The position numbers and the translations under genes are program-made. DNA of 64,000 nucleotides from Pogostemon cablin (Eukaryota > Streptophyta > Magnoliopsida > Lamiales > Lamiaceae): positions 11,522,314 to 11,586,313 of the forward strand of contig CM043005.1 of NCBI GenBank assembly GCA_023678885.1, written 5' to 3'. Shown here one piece after another: positions 44,463 through 57,720 of this stretch. The notes under the pieces were generated by a model. That model was not told the origin of the DNA and ran no database searches. It saw nothing but the letters and a program-made list of their open reading frames with translations. Position 1 is the stretch's first letter. The number at the start of each line of letters is the position of its first letter.

Positions 44463-46576
44463 ATATTTTTATACTCTAAAAACATGTTCTCCAATAATTT
44501 TTCATGTCTAATAACAAATTTGACCATAAAAATGGAATGAAAAAGCTCACTTCAAGGAGTTCTTGACCTGGCTCATGGAGTAGAATAAGCTCTGCACTTT
44601 GACTTTTCAGTGACTCTATGGCGCAAGCTACCTAGCATTTTTGTACTCTTAAAACATGTTTTTTAACTATATTCTCATGTCTAATAACTAGTTTGACCAT
44701 AAATATGGCAAGAAAATGCTCACTTCAAGGAGTTCTTGACCAGACTCACAGAGTAGGATAAGCTCTGCACTATGAGTTTTAAGTGAGACATTGGGGCAAG
44801 CTTCCTAGCATTTTTATACTCCAAAAATATGTTTTCCAAATATATTCTCATATATAATAACTAATTACACCATAAAATGGCAAGAAAATGCTCACTTCAA
44901 GGAGTTCTTGACCTAAGCTCACAGAGTATAATTAGCTCTACACAGTGAGTTTTTATTGACTCTATGATGCAAACTTTCAAGCATTTTTATACTACAAAAA
45001 CATGTTCTCCAACTATAAATTTGTATATAATAACTAGTTTGTCCGTAAAAATGGTAAGAAAATGCTCACTTCAAGGAGTTCTTGACCTAACTCACATAGT
45101 AGAATTAGCTCTTCACTTTGACTTTTCAGTGACTCTATGGCGCAAGCTTCCGAGCATTCTTATACTCTTAAAATATATTCTCTAATTATATCCTCATGTC
45201 TAATAACTAATTTGACTATAAAAATGGCAAGGAAATGCTCACTTGAAGGAGTTCTTGACCTGGCTCACGGAGTAGAATAAGCTATGAACTGTGAATTTCT
45301 AATAACCCTATGGCGCAAACTTCCAAGAATTTTTATACTATGAAAAAATGTTCTAAAACTATATTCTCATGTCTAATAATTAAATATTTGACCATAAAAT
45401 GATGAGAAAATACTCACTTCAAGTTTTTGACCATGCTCATAGAGTAGAATAAGCTCTACACTATGGGTTTTTAGTGACTCTATGACGCAAGCTTCCTAGC
45501 ATTTTTGTACTTTATAAACATGTTCTAAAACTATTTTTTCATGTCTAATAACTAATTTGACCATAAAAATGGCAAGAAAATGCTCATTTCAAGGGTTTTT
45601 AACATGGCTCACGGAGTAAAATAATCTCTCTACTTTTACTTTTCAGTGACTCTATGTTGCAAGTTTCATAGCATTTTTATACTTATAAAAGATACCTAAC
45701 TATATTCTCATGTCTAATTTCTAATTTTACCATAAAAATGGTAAGGAAATGCTCACTTTAAGGAGTTCTTGACCTGACTAACATAGTAGAATCTGCTTTG
45801 CACTTTTACTTTTTAGTGACTCTATGGCTCAAGCTTCCTAGCCTTTTTAAACCCTAAAAACATGTTCTCTAACTATATTTTAATGTCTCATAACTAATTT
45901 GACCATAAAAATGGCTAGAAAATGCTCTCTTTAAGTAGTTCTTGACCTGGGTCACAGAGTAAAATAAGCTTTGCACTGTGTGTTTTTAGTGACCCTATGG
46001 TGCAAGCTTTCTAGAATTTTTATACTCTAAAAAAATGTTCATCAACTATATTCTCATGTCTAATAACTAATTTGACCATAAAAATAGCAGCAAAATGCTC
46101 ACTTATAGGAGTTCTTGACCCGGTTCATGGAGTAGAATAAGCTCTGCAATGTGAGTTTTTAATGACCCTATGGCGCAAGCTTCTTAGCATTTTTATACTT
46201 TGAAAACATGTTCTCTAACTATATTCTCATGTATAATAACTAATTTGACCATAAAAATTGAAAGAAAATGCTCACATCAAGGAGTTCTTGACCTGACTCA
46301 CTGAATAGAATCAGCTCTCAACTTTGACTTTTAAGTGACTCTATGGAGCTAGCTTCCTAGCATTTTTATACTCATAAACATTTTATCTAACTATATTCTC
46401 ATGTCTAATAACTAATTTGACCATAAAATGGTAACAAAATGCTAACATAAAGGAGTTCTTGACTTGGCTCACAGAGTAAAATCAGCGCTGCACTGTGAGT
46501 TTTTAATGACTCTATGGCTCAAGCTTTCAGGAATTTTATACTCCGAAAATATGTTCTCCAACTATATTCTCATATA
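44463..46576 (-). repeat. 173-bp satellite array, inverted segment
   Basis: About 12 monomers in reverse orientation relative to the array further right: each + strand unit reads GGAGTTCTTGACCTGGCTCA, then CGCAAGCTTCCTAGCATTTT, then ATGTTCTCCAACTATATTCT. These copies differ more from each other than those in the right-hand array, and many have lost the HindIII site. ORFs such as 44964-45185 arise by chance. Confidence 0.93.
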
Positions 46577-46720
46577 TAAGTATTTTAATGTTTCCAATCC
46601 CTTATTAACTAAAAAAATACTCCGCACATATATTTCAATGCTTCTAAACTGTATTGGCCATTCAAATGACATAAGATTACTTGTATTATTATGTTTTTGA
46701 AAGTTCAAGAAAAATCCTTA
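46577..46720. other. Spacer at the satellite inversion point
   Basis: About 145 bp of A/T-rich sequence (includes CCAATCCCTTATTAAC) that does not match the monomer. Satellite runs outward in opposite directions on each side. Confidence 0.75.
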
Positions 46721-49700
46721 TTCCTTGAAGTGAGCATTTTCTTGCTATTTTTATGGTCAAATTAGATATTATACATGAGTATATAGTTGGAGAACATGTT
46801 TTCAGAGTATATAACTACTATGAAGCTTGCACCATAGAGTCAATAAAAACAAACATTGTAGAGATGATTCTACTCCGTGAGCCAGGTCAAGAACTCCTTG
46901 AAGTGAGCATTTTCTTTCCATTTTTATGGTCAAATTAGTTACTAGACATGAGAATATAGTTGGAGAACATGTTTTCAAAGTATAAAAATGTTAGGAAGCT
47001 TGCTCCTTAGAGTCACTAAAAAGTCAAAGTGTGGAACAGATTCTACTCCGTGAGCCAGGTCAAGAACTCTTTGAAGTGAACATTTTCTTGCCATTTATAT
47101 GGTCAAATTAGTTATTAGACATGAGAATTTAGTTGGAGAACATGTTTTCAAAGTATAAAAATGCTAGAAAGCTTGTGCCATAGTGTCAATAAAAAGTAAA
47201 AGTGCAGTGCTGATTCTACTCCGTGAGCCAGGTCAAGAACACCTTGAAGTGAGCATTTTTGTGCCATTTTTACGGTTAAATTAGTTATTAGACATGAGAA
47301 TATAGGTGGAGAACATGTTTTCAGAGTATAAAAATGCTAGGAAGCTTGCGCAATAGAGTCACTAAAAAGTCAAAGTGCAGAGCTTATTCTACCCCGTGAG
47401 CCACGTCAAAAACTCCTTGAAGTGAGCATTTTCTTGTCATTTTTATGGTCAAATTAGTTATTAGACATGAGAATATAGTTGGAGAACATGTTTCCAGAGT
47501 ATAAAAATGCTAGGAAGCTTGCACCGTGGAGTCACAAAAAACTCACAATGTAGAGCAAATTCTACTCCGTGAGCCAGGTCAAGAACTCCTTGAAGTGAAC
47601 ATTGTCTTGCCATTTTTATGGTCAAATTAATTATTAGACATGAGAATATAGTTGGAGAACATGTTTTAAGAGTATACAAATGCTAGGAAACTTGCACCAT
47701 ATAGTCACTAAAAACTCACAGCGCAGAGCATATTCTACTCCGTGAGCCAGGTCAAGAACTCCTTAAAATGAGCATTTTATTGCCATTTTTATGGTCAAAT
47801 TAGTTATTAGACATAAAAATATAGTTGGAGAATATTTTTTCAGAGTATAATAACTCTAGGAAGCTGGCACCGTAGAGTCACTAAAAAGTCAAAGTGCAGA
47901 GATGATTCTATTCCGTGAGCCAGATCATTTACTCCTTGAAGTGAGCATTTTCTTGCCATTTTTATGGTCAAATTAATTATTACATGAGAATATAGTTGGA
48001 GAACATGTTTTAAGGGTATACAAATGCTAGGAAACTTGCACCATATAGTCATTAAAAACTCACAACACAGAGCATATTCTACTCCGTGGGCCTGGTTAAG
48101 AACTCCTTGAAATGAGCATTTTATTGCCATTTTTATGGTCAAATTAATTATTAGACATGAGAATATAGTAGGAGAATATGTTTTCAGAGTATAAAAATGC
48201 TAGGAAGCTTGCATCATAGAGTCACTAAAAAGTCAAAGTGCAAAGTTGATTCTACTCCGTGAGCTAGGTCAAGAACTCCTTGATGTGAGCATTTTCTTGC
48301 CATTTTTATTGTCACATTAGATATTATACATGAGTATATAGTTGGAGAACATGTTTTCAGAGTATATAAATACTACGAAGCTTGCGCCATAGAGTCAATA
48401 AAAACAAACAGTGCAGAGATGATTCTATTCTAGGAGCCAGGTCAAGAACTCCTTGAAGTGAGCATTTTCTTACCATTTTTATGGTCAAATTAGTTACTAG
48501 ACATGAGAATATAGTTGGAGAACATGTTTTCAAAGTATAAAAATGCTAGGAAGCTTGCGTCTTAGAGTCACTAAAAAGTCAAAGTGCAGAGCAGATTCTA
48601 CCCCGTGAGCCAGGTCAAGAACTCTTTGAAGTGAACATTTTCTTGCCATTTTTATGGTCAAATTAGTTATTAGACATGAGAATTTAGTTGAAGAACATTT
48701 ATCAAAGTATAAAAATGCTAGGAAGTTTGCACCATAGCGTCAATAAAAAGTAAAAGTGCAGTGCTGATTCTACTCCGTGAGCCAAGTCAAGAACACCTTG
48801 AAGTGAGCATTTTCGTGCCATTTTTACGGTCAAATTAGTTATTAGACATGAGAATATAGGTGGAGAATATGTTTTTAGAGTATAAAAATGCTAGGAGGCA
48901 TGCGCAATAGAGTCACTAAAAAGTTAAAGTGCAGAGTTTATTCTACCCCGTGAGCCGTGTCAAGAACTCCTTGAAGTGAGCATTTTCTTGTCATTTTTAT
49001 GGGCAAATTAGTTATTAGACATGAGAATATAGTTGTAGAACATGTTTTCAGAGTATAAAAATGCTAGAAAGTTTGCACCGTAGAGTCACAAAAAACTCAC
49101 AGTGTAGAGCAAATTCTACTCCGTGAGCCAGGTCAAGAACTCCTTGAAGTGAACATTGTCTTGCCATTTTTATGGTCAAATTAATTATTAGACATGAGAA
49201 TATAGTTGGAGAACATGTTTTAAGAGTATACAAATGCTTGGAAACTTGCACCGTATAGTCACTAAAAACTCACAGCACAGAGCATATTCTACTCCGTAAG
49301 CCAGGTCAAGAACTCCTTGAAATGAGCATTTTATTGCAATTTTTACGGTCAAATTAGTTATTAGACATGAGAATATAATGGAGAACATGTTTTCAGTGTA
49401 TAAAAATGCTTGGAAGCTTGCGTTATAGAGTCACTAAAAAGTCAAAACGCAGATGATTCTACTCCGTGAGCCAGGTCAGGAACTCCTTGATGTGAGCATT
49501 TTCTTGCCATTTTTATGGTCAAATTAGTTATTATACATGAGTATATAGTTGGAGAACATTTCAGAGTATATAACTGCTATGAAGCTTGCACCATATAGTC
49601 AATAAAAACAAACAGTGCAGAGATGATTCTACTCCGTGAGCCATATCAAGAACTCCTTGAAGTGAGCATTTTCTTGTCATTTTTATGGTCAAATTAGTTA

Positions 49701-51394
49701 TTAGACATGAGAATATAGTTGTAGAACATGTTTACAAAGTATAAAAATTCTAGGAAGCTTGCGCCATTGAGTCACTAAAAAGTCAAAGTGCAGAACAGAT
49801 TCTACTCCGTGAGCCAGGTCAAGAACTCTTTGAAGTGAACATTTTCTTGCTATTTTTATGGTCAAATTAGTTATTAGACATGAGAATTTAGTTGGAGAAC
49901 ATGTTTTCAAAGTATAAAACTGCTATGAAGCTTGCGCCATAGCGTCACTAAAAAGTCAAAGTGCAGTGCTGATTCTACTCCATGAGCCAGGTCAAGAATT
50001 CCTTGAAGTGAGCATTTTCTAGCCTTTTTTATGGTCAAATTAGTTATTAGACATGAGAATATAGTTGGAGAATATATTTTCAGAGTATAAAAATGCTAGG
50101 AAGCTTGCGCTATAGAGTCACTAAAAAGTCAAAGTGCAGAGCTGATTCTACTCCGTTAGCCAAGTCAAGAAGTCCTTGAAGCGAGCATTTTCTTTCTATA
50201 TTTATGGTCAAATTAGTTATTAGTCTTGCGAATATTATTGGATAATATATTTTTAGAGTATATAACTGCTATGAAACTTGCACTTAGAGTCACTAAAATC
50301 TCACAGTGCAGAGCTGATTCTACTCCGTGAACCGGGTCAAGAACTACTTGAAGTAAGCATTTTCTAGCCATTTTTATGGTCAAATCAGTTATTAGTAATG
50401 AGAATATAGTTGGAGAATATGTTTTCATTGTATAAAAATGCTAGGAAGCTTACGCTTGTAGTCACAAAAAGTCAAAGTGCAGAGATGATTCTACTCCGTT
50501 AGCTAGGTCATGAAGTCCTTGAAGTGAGCATTTTCTTGCCATTTTTATGGTCAAATTAATTATTAGAAATGAGAATATAGTTGGAGAACATGTTTTCATA
50601 GTATAAAAATGCTAGGAAGCTTGCACCGTAGAGTCACTAAAAACTCACAGTGCAGAGCAGATTCTACTCCGTGAGCCAGGTCAAGAATTCCTTGAAGTGA
50701 GCATTTTCTTGCCATTTTTATGGTCTAATTAGTTATTAGACATCGGAATATAGTTGGAGAACATGTTTTCAAAGTATATAAAAGCTAGGAAGCTTGCGCA
50801 ATAGAGTCACAAAAAGTAAAAGTGCAGAGCTTATTCTACTCCGTGAGCCACATCAAGAACTCCTTGAAGTGAGCATTTTCTTGTCATTTTTATGCTGAAA
50901 TTAGTTATTAGACATGAGAATATAGTTGGAGAACATGTTTTTAGAGCATAAAAATGCTAGGAAGCTTGCACCGTAGAGTCAATAAAAACTCATAGTGCAG
51001 AGCAAATTTTACTCCGTGAGCCAGGTCAAGAACTCTTTGAAGTGAACATTTTCTTGCCATTTTAAGGTCAAATTAGTTATTAGACATGAGAATTTAGTTG
51101 GAGAACATGTTTTCAAAGTATAAAAATGCTAGGAAGCTTGCGCCATAGCGTCACTAAAAAGTAAAAGTGCAGTGCTGATTCTACTCCATGAGCCAGGTCA
51201 AGAACACCTTGAAGTGAGCATTTTCGTGCCATGTCTAAAAATGTTAGGAAGTTTGCGCAATAGAGTCACTAAAAAGTCAAAGTGCAGAGCTTATTCTACC
51301 CCGTGATCCACGTCAAGAACTCCTTGATGTGAGCATTTTCTTATCATTTTTAATGTCAAATTAGTTATTAGACATGAGAATACAGTTGTAGAAC
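46721..51394 (+). repeat. 173-bp satellite array, forward segment, left of copia-3
   Basis: About 27 monomers of 173 bp. Landmarks in each unit: GGTCAAATTAGTTATTAGAC, TAGTTGGAGAACATGTTTTC, CTAGGAAGCTTGCGCC (HindIII site), TTCTACTCCGTGAGCCAGGT, CTTGAAGTGAGCATTTTC. Spacing of GCCAGGT at 46881, 47054, 47227 and 47400 is 173 each time. A deletion of about 70 bp lies at 51229. Monomer variants recur in a fixed order. Confidence 0.96.
51390..51394 (+). repeat. Target site duplication of copia-3, left copy
   Basis: AGAAC, repeated at 59746-59750. Both lie in the satellite motif GGAGAACATG. Confidence 0.88.
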
Positions 51395-52776
51395 TGTTGG
51401 CACTTGGAACATTTGGTTAACGTAACCCGTTAGGGATTCATACGTTTCTATCACAGCAGAAGCAATAAATCATAGAAACGATTACCGTTCACCAAGGTAT
51501 GTTGATGAAGATTGATTCTCGCAGGCAGCCTGTGCAGTCCCACGAGAATGGCCATAACTTTCTCGTCTGATGTCAGAATTGAGTGATCTTTGCGTTCAGA
51601 CGATCCTCTCTTCGATGGATTTCCGTCAGTATATTGATCATCAAACTCTGAGTACTTTACGATTTTATATAAATTTCGCAAGGTGGTAGATAGCAGCAGC
51701 AAACTACCTTCTGATCTTCTGCCGTATGTCCCAAGTCCGATCTCGACGTCGTGTGGGCGACGATCTACGAGACCTCCTCAATCTGCTCTCAACCCTCATC
51801 ACACGTGAATAATCAGTTAGATTAGATTAGGGTTCCAGATAAGTTGAGGTGACTTATATACATGGACTACAGCAGGGACCAGGAGGAGAAATTGGGTTGG
51901 GCCTCCATTAGGCTTAAGTATCCAAGCTTAGCCCAAAGCTTATACTTAAGTCCAATAATAATAATATATTCCACTAAAATATTATTATTGCACTACCGTA
52001 CCAATCCCAAAATTACATTTTAGGCTCCTTATTATGAGCCCGTTAGTCTCCCCATGTTTAAGATATACAATATCCATTAATTAATTTAAGTTACTGACAA
52101 CTCAATTAATTAATATCTCATCCAAGAGTAGTACCACTCAACCTCATTATCATGTCGGAATAAATTCCACCTGCAGGGTTTACATGATAATCCTTATGAG
52201 CTCCTCAAGGGGACATCATCAACCTATGACGGACACGGATTCCTTCTACAATCAACAACACACCATAGAGACAACACTATTTCCCAACTCATCGAGTTTG
52301 TTGATTTAATTACATGTAAATCTCACCCATTGATGAATCAAAAAAATACATACTACCCTACGTGTCGAGATTATTGTATAGGGATTAAGAGCACGAACTT
52401 CCATAATAACTGAGATCAAGTTCTCCTATAAGTCAGTATAAGTCGAACGATATCAAGCGGTCCTGCTCAATACACACAAGTGCACTAATGTGATTCTATA
52501 GCCAAGACAAGCTAATACCAAACCACACTACAACCATCCCGATAGAGAGTCCCCGCGTTGTGAGCATCTGTTTATACTTTATAAGGAAACCGATAATATG
52601 ATCTTCCGCGTGTTATCGCACAACATATTATCTACAGTATAAAGTAAGTGTACTATTGCATCGAACATATGAATAAATTATAAGATGCAATCATTTGATC
52701 ATATGATTCTCATTTCAAATTAATTGTTATAACATTGTTCATACAAAAAGCCAGACTTTTAGTATACAATCCAACA
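51395..52776 (-). repeat. Copia-3 3' LTR
   Basis: The + strand begins TGTTGGCACT and ends ATCCAACA. On the - strand it follows the polypurine tract (52788-52777). Confidence 0.94.
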
Positions 52777-52788
52777 ATCTCCCACTTA
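52777..52788 (-). other. Copia-3 polypurine tract
   Basis: The - strand reads TAAGTGGGAGAT, identical to copia-2. Confidence 0.87.
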
Positions 52789-54200
52789 TACTAAAAGACT
52801 ATGCTGTCATGTCTTCTGCCATACATCTGATTTCCACTCCCACTACACGACCATCAAAAGCTCACGCCTTAAGGTCCTTGTAAATGGATTTACTAGGTTA
52901 TCATCCGATGCAATCTAGGTGACAACAACCTTCCCCTCATCATACGATTTCTCGTAACAGGTGGTACTCGCGCTCCATGTGTTTAATTGCCTTATGGACT
53001 CGTGATTCCTTTAAGTTTGCAACTGCACCAATATCATTAATTTAAATTGTGATAATTTTGGGCAAACTTAGAAATACGTCAAAGTCCATCATGAAGTTTC
53101 TAGAGTCATATAGATACTTTGGCTGCCTTATAGGTTCTAATTTATCATCTTTCCATGATGGAGTCTGGAGTCCGAAATATATTTCTATATAACACTCCTC
53201 CATATTATAACTCTACTTCCTAAAATTAAACACATAACCTTGAGGTGGATTTACTGTCATCCCCATCTGATTTGAAAAATCCGAATCTACGTAACTCATA
53301 AGAAGCAGCGAATCTGTCCGGTAAGCCTACATATAATTTCTAGTCCTTTTCAGGTACATAAGTATATGTCTTACCACAATTCAACATTCTTATTTTGGGT
53401 TACCTTGATACCCACTGTTCATGCCATCGGCAAAATAGATATCCAATCTCGTGCATAGCATTCCTTAGATTAAGCTTCCTCATTTGCCGAAGCATAAGGA
53501 ACCGCTTTCATCTTCTTTATCTACTTTTGTGTCACAAGACACATTCACTTAGATAAATTCACATGCTAAACGAGTAAGGATCATATCATTATATGAAACT
53601 TGAGATAAGCATAACATCCTTTCTTGTGATCCGTATTACCGTGATCAAAAGGATATTTTTGCTCTTCTTAAGTCCTTCATCTCATACCGCTTTATCAACC
53701 ATACCCATACGCCCGACAATACTCTTTCATTATCTCCAATGAGCAAGATACTATCTACGTATAGTACAAGAAATACCACCACATTTCCATCACTCTTTTC
53801 ATTACACAAGACCCATCCGATCATTGATTAGATCCATGTCACTGGATTACCTCATCAAAACGGATGTTTCATGATCTTGAAGCTTGCTTTAGTCCATGAA
53901 TGGACACTTTTAAGCTTACTATCACAATGCTCTTAGCTTTTTGCAATGAATCACTCTGGTTGCTTCACATAGATGTTTCCCTTAAGACTTCCAATCAGGA
54001 AAGCTATCTCGACATCTATTTGCTATCCCTCATATTTCATATGAGTAGTAACAAATAAAAGAGTCCGGATCAACTTAGGCATAACTACCGGCGAACAGGT
54101 TTTCTCATAATCGAACCCTTTCTTTCTGAGTATACCTTTTCGCAACAAGCTTGCTTCCAAGGTTTTCACCTTATTCTATTATCCTCTTTTATTCTTGCAT
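52789..54200 (-). pseudogene. Copia-3 RNase H and RT remnants
   Basis: RNase H about 53480-52790 and RT about 54200-53490 on the - strand, by collinearity with copia-2. The catalytic box reads YVDS at 53761-53750. Stops and frameshifts throughout; no open frame over 60 codons. Confidence 0.78.
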
Positions 54201-54299
54201 GCCCGTTTCCAATGGCTTTTACGCCATTTAGCGGTTCAACAAGCATCTAGACCTAATTTAAAATCCATCGATTCTATTTTAATATTCATTGCACTTTGC

Positions 54300-55310
54300 T
54301 AGGATTTGACATTTCTAACTTGTAGTGCTTCGTCGTATCCATGGGTCCATTTCATGTTTGCGAGGGACCAAGTCTCACGACTTTCCCAAAACATGTATCT
54401 TACAGGTTGTCGAAGAATCCTCCCACTACGACAAGGCACTACATGCAATTGTATATCAGACGTGACACGCGTTGCAGTTTACCTTGTGGTATATCCTCTT
54501 GTACAATTGGTACTTATACTTTGTGTTTTTCCCTCTCACTTACTTTAGAACAATTTATACATGGGTTTATGATTTAATACATAGTCTTTTTCCAAAAATC
54601 TAGTGTTTGTGTTAACAATCACCCTTCGATCTTTTGGACTAAATAAATCACCCTTCATTTTTCTAGGATATCCCACAAACAGACAAACATTCATACGAAT
54701 TACTGTTTCTAGGGCATACCCGTAAAATGAATTTAGTAATTCCAAATAATTCATCATCCATCTAATCATTTCCATAAGAGTGCTACACCTTCTATCCGCC
54801 ACACCATTCAGCTGGGGTATGCCCGGTGTAAATAATTTGAGATTTAATCTCAACCTCTGATTCATAGCTCCTAACTATCCTAAGAGGTACTCGTAATGAC
54901 GATTAAATCATCATTACTTGATATATTTTCCATGACGCTTCACTGTACCAGCCTTACAATTCTTGAATTAATCAAAGAACTTAGACATGCAGTGCATCAA
55001 ATAAATATATCGATATCTAGAATAATCATCGATTGACGAATATTCATATCCACCTCTCATCCGGACAATCTTAGGACCACATAAATCATAATGAACTAAT
55101 TCCAACATATATATATTTGGTTCTGCACCCCCTTTGCCTTGAAAAAGCAATTAGTCATTTTTACTCCCAAGCAAGACTCGAAAGTCAGATAGTTTTCACT
55201 TCAGATAAACCTAAGGGTCTATCGGCTATGAACTTTTGAATCCTACTCAAGTAAAATGATCTAGTCTTATATGCCAAATATATGTTTAGTTCATATCCGA
55301 AGGTATCTTT
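54300..55310 (-). pseudogene. Copia-3 integrase remnant
   Basis: Two open pieces. 55150-54968 has LELVHYDLCGP and IDDYSRYRYIYLMH, carrying the first two catalytic Asp positions. 54865-54545 (106 codons) has TPGIPQLNGVADRRCSTLME, where the usual AERRN gives the catalytic Glu but here reads ADRRC, then MMNYLELLNSFYGYALET and CLFVGYPRKMKGDLFSP. It is the best-preserved integrase of the four copia copies. Confidence 0.85.
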
Positions 55311-56110
55311 CTCTTACTAAGATTAGAAGATTCATTATTAATTACTATTTGTTGCATCTGTGGAATATACATGATTTAAGAGTATACAAATTGTTCACCA
55401 ACGTACAATAACAGATTACAACTCTATCCTTCATTATAATGACCATGTCATTTAAATGAAATGGAGTATCTATCTATTAATGCATAGAAACTGAAATCAA
55501 ATTCTTTCTATGAAAACGTACGTAAAACAATTTCTCATAATCAAACGTCTACTCATATCATTAGATAAATAGACAACTCCCACTGCAATAGCCACTACTC
55601 TTGTAGTTTTACCCATGTCATAACAATCTTATCCTCACTTAGTAATAAACATTTAGTGATTCTAGTATCTACACACTTCGTGTTGGTAAATGCCATCACT
55701 AATCATGTTTTAAACAACTAGTGAATAAGATATAAAACTTGTTCACATTATGATGAAAATGGCTTTCCTTTGCCACATGTTTTGCCAGAAGTTTTCCACC
55801 ATATACATCCTATTGTAATTCAGGTGGAACTTACTCAAAAACATCTAGGCAATTCATGAAGAATTAAATTGATCTAGGTTTCCCTTCAATTTATACTCCA
55901 TGCTTTCCCAATTCATTCATCAAATTAAATCATGATCTTCTGCCTTTTAACTTACTCAAGAATCCGAAGAGTTACATGAGACCATCATATTTCTATGAAC
56001 CTCTCATCTCTTCACTAGAGACTTTAATAGGCATCATGAGACGTCCCTTGTGAGAACACACATGTATTTTCTTAAGCAGTAAAATTCAAAACCAAGATTC
56101 TTTTCTAATC
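55311..56110 (-). pseudogene. Copia-3 protease and gag remnants
   Basis: Collinear with copia-2 28301-29105. The - strand contains the protease-integrase linker (near 55600-55320) and the gag-like region (about 56100-55700). No open frame over 60 codons. Confidence 0.6.
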
Positions 56111-57235
56111 ATCTAATTTGGATAAGTAAATATAATTTCTTTTAGTTAATAATATGTGAGATAAAACCATTTGAAAATCAGAGAATCATAAATTAATTTA
56201 CCGATCAAAACTTCGAATTTTATCCTTTTATATTGATTCCCTCAAAATAATATAAAATAAAATTCACCGACATCTCAAGCACCGTGAGTTTGCAAGCCAC
56301 TTTAGTGTGGACGTTTACAAACCCGAACATTTACAAGAGAAGGTTTTACCCATTAATTTCATTTGTCAACCTAACTTTATGACAAAATAATTAATAGTCG
56401 GTTCCTCTTTAGCCATGCAAATAATAGCAGTGACTCCGTTGGGGAGTATACTAATTATTTACACCTAAGTGTACACCATTATTTGATCCCAAGTCCACTG
56501 CGCGAGCTTGTGTGCCTTACAGTTGGAGAAGTATACACGCGCTCGGATAGCTTCCTACAATCATCAATTATAAGTTTGTACCAGTGAGCCCCACATAAAC
56601 TCATCCGTTAGGGAGGAAGGCCTATTGCCAACACGCAAGTTCATGTGCCACATTACAAACAATAATTATGTAATGAAGTCTGTACCAGTGATCCGTGAAT
56701 AAACTCATCCGTTAGGGAGGAAGGCCTATTGCCAACACGCAAGTTTACTCACATCACTTACAAACCAATAATGGAGGCAGCGGGAATTTTTACCAATCCC
56801 CTCTCCCACTTAGTTATTTAAGACCGAGGGTTTTTACATGCATATAATATTTCAGAATAAAATATGCAACCTAGCATGCTCATACTTCCAAATATATAAC
56901 AATAATTGACCAATAAAATAATTATAGCAGTTATATATAAGGAAATAAATTGCCAAAAATAAGTTGACTTGATCAACACTCCAACATACATGCATATAAT
57001 ATACCAAATATAATACGCAATCTAGCATGCTTCTATTTAAGGCAATAAATCATAGAGAATCATGCATACATATATAACAATAATCAATTAATAAATCAAT
57101 TATAACAGTTATATAACAGCAAATTCGATTGTTCGCCACCAATCACAAATGCGGACAACTGCGATGGGGATCGACCTCCCTGTAGCCTGCTGCACCACTC
57201 TGGCACCCTGCCCGATCATATTGTGAAGACTCACG
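56111..57235 (-). other. Copia-3 leader, conserved non-coding part
   Basis: Matches copia-2 27421-28300 in reverse, including the two copies of the GGCCTTCCTCCCTAACG repeat (56600-56760). The part at 56850-57160 is A/T-rich, as in copia-2 26830-27165, but with fewer units. Confidence 0.65.
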
Positions 57236-57239
57236 CGGA

Positions 57240-57720
57240 ACCTGATGCTGACCAGTCGAACTAGATGCAAACCCGCTAGAACCTAGTGCAGAGTCGATCG
57301 AACCTGATGCAGACCAATCAAACCTAATGTGAATCTGCTTGAACCTGGTGCATCATTGATCGAACCTGATGCAGACCAACCGAACCTGATGCAAATCCGC
57401 TCGAACCTGGTGTAGCATCAATCGAACCTGATGCAAACCAATCGAACCTGATACAAATCTGCTCGAACCTGGTACATCATCGATCGAACCTGATGTAGAC
57501 CAATCGAACCTGATGCAAATCCGCTTGAACCTGGTGCAGTATCGATCGAACCTGATGTAGACCAACCGAACCTGATGCAAATCCGCTCGAACCTGGTGTA
57601 GCATCAATCGAACCTGATGCAGACCAATCGAACCTGATGCAAATCCGCTTGAACCTGGTACAGCATCGATCGAACCTGATGTAGACCAACCGAACCTGAT
57701 GCAAATCCGCTCGAACTGTC
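57240..57720 (-). repeat. 62-bp tandem array with about 20-bp sub-repeats in the copia-3 leader
   Basis: On the + strand CGAACCTGATG-type units recur with starts at 57361, 57423, 57485, 57547, 57609 and 57671, exactly 62 bp apart, and a more diverged stretch before. Each 62-bp unit is three related sub-units of 20, 20 or 21, and 21 or 22 bp, all starting TCGAACCTG. The - strand ORFs at 57353-57730 and 57477-57704 arise from this array. Confidence 0.94.
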
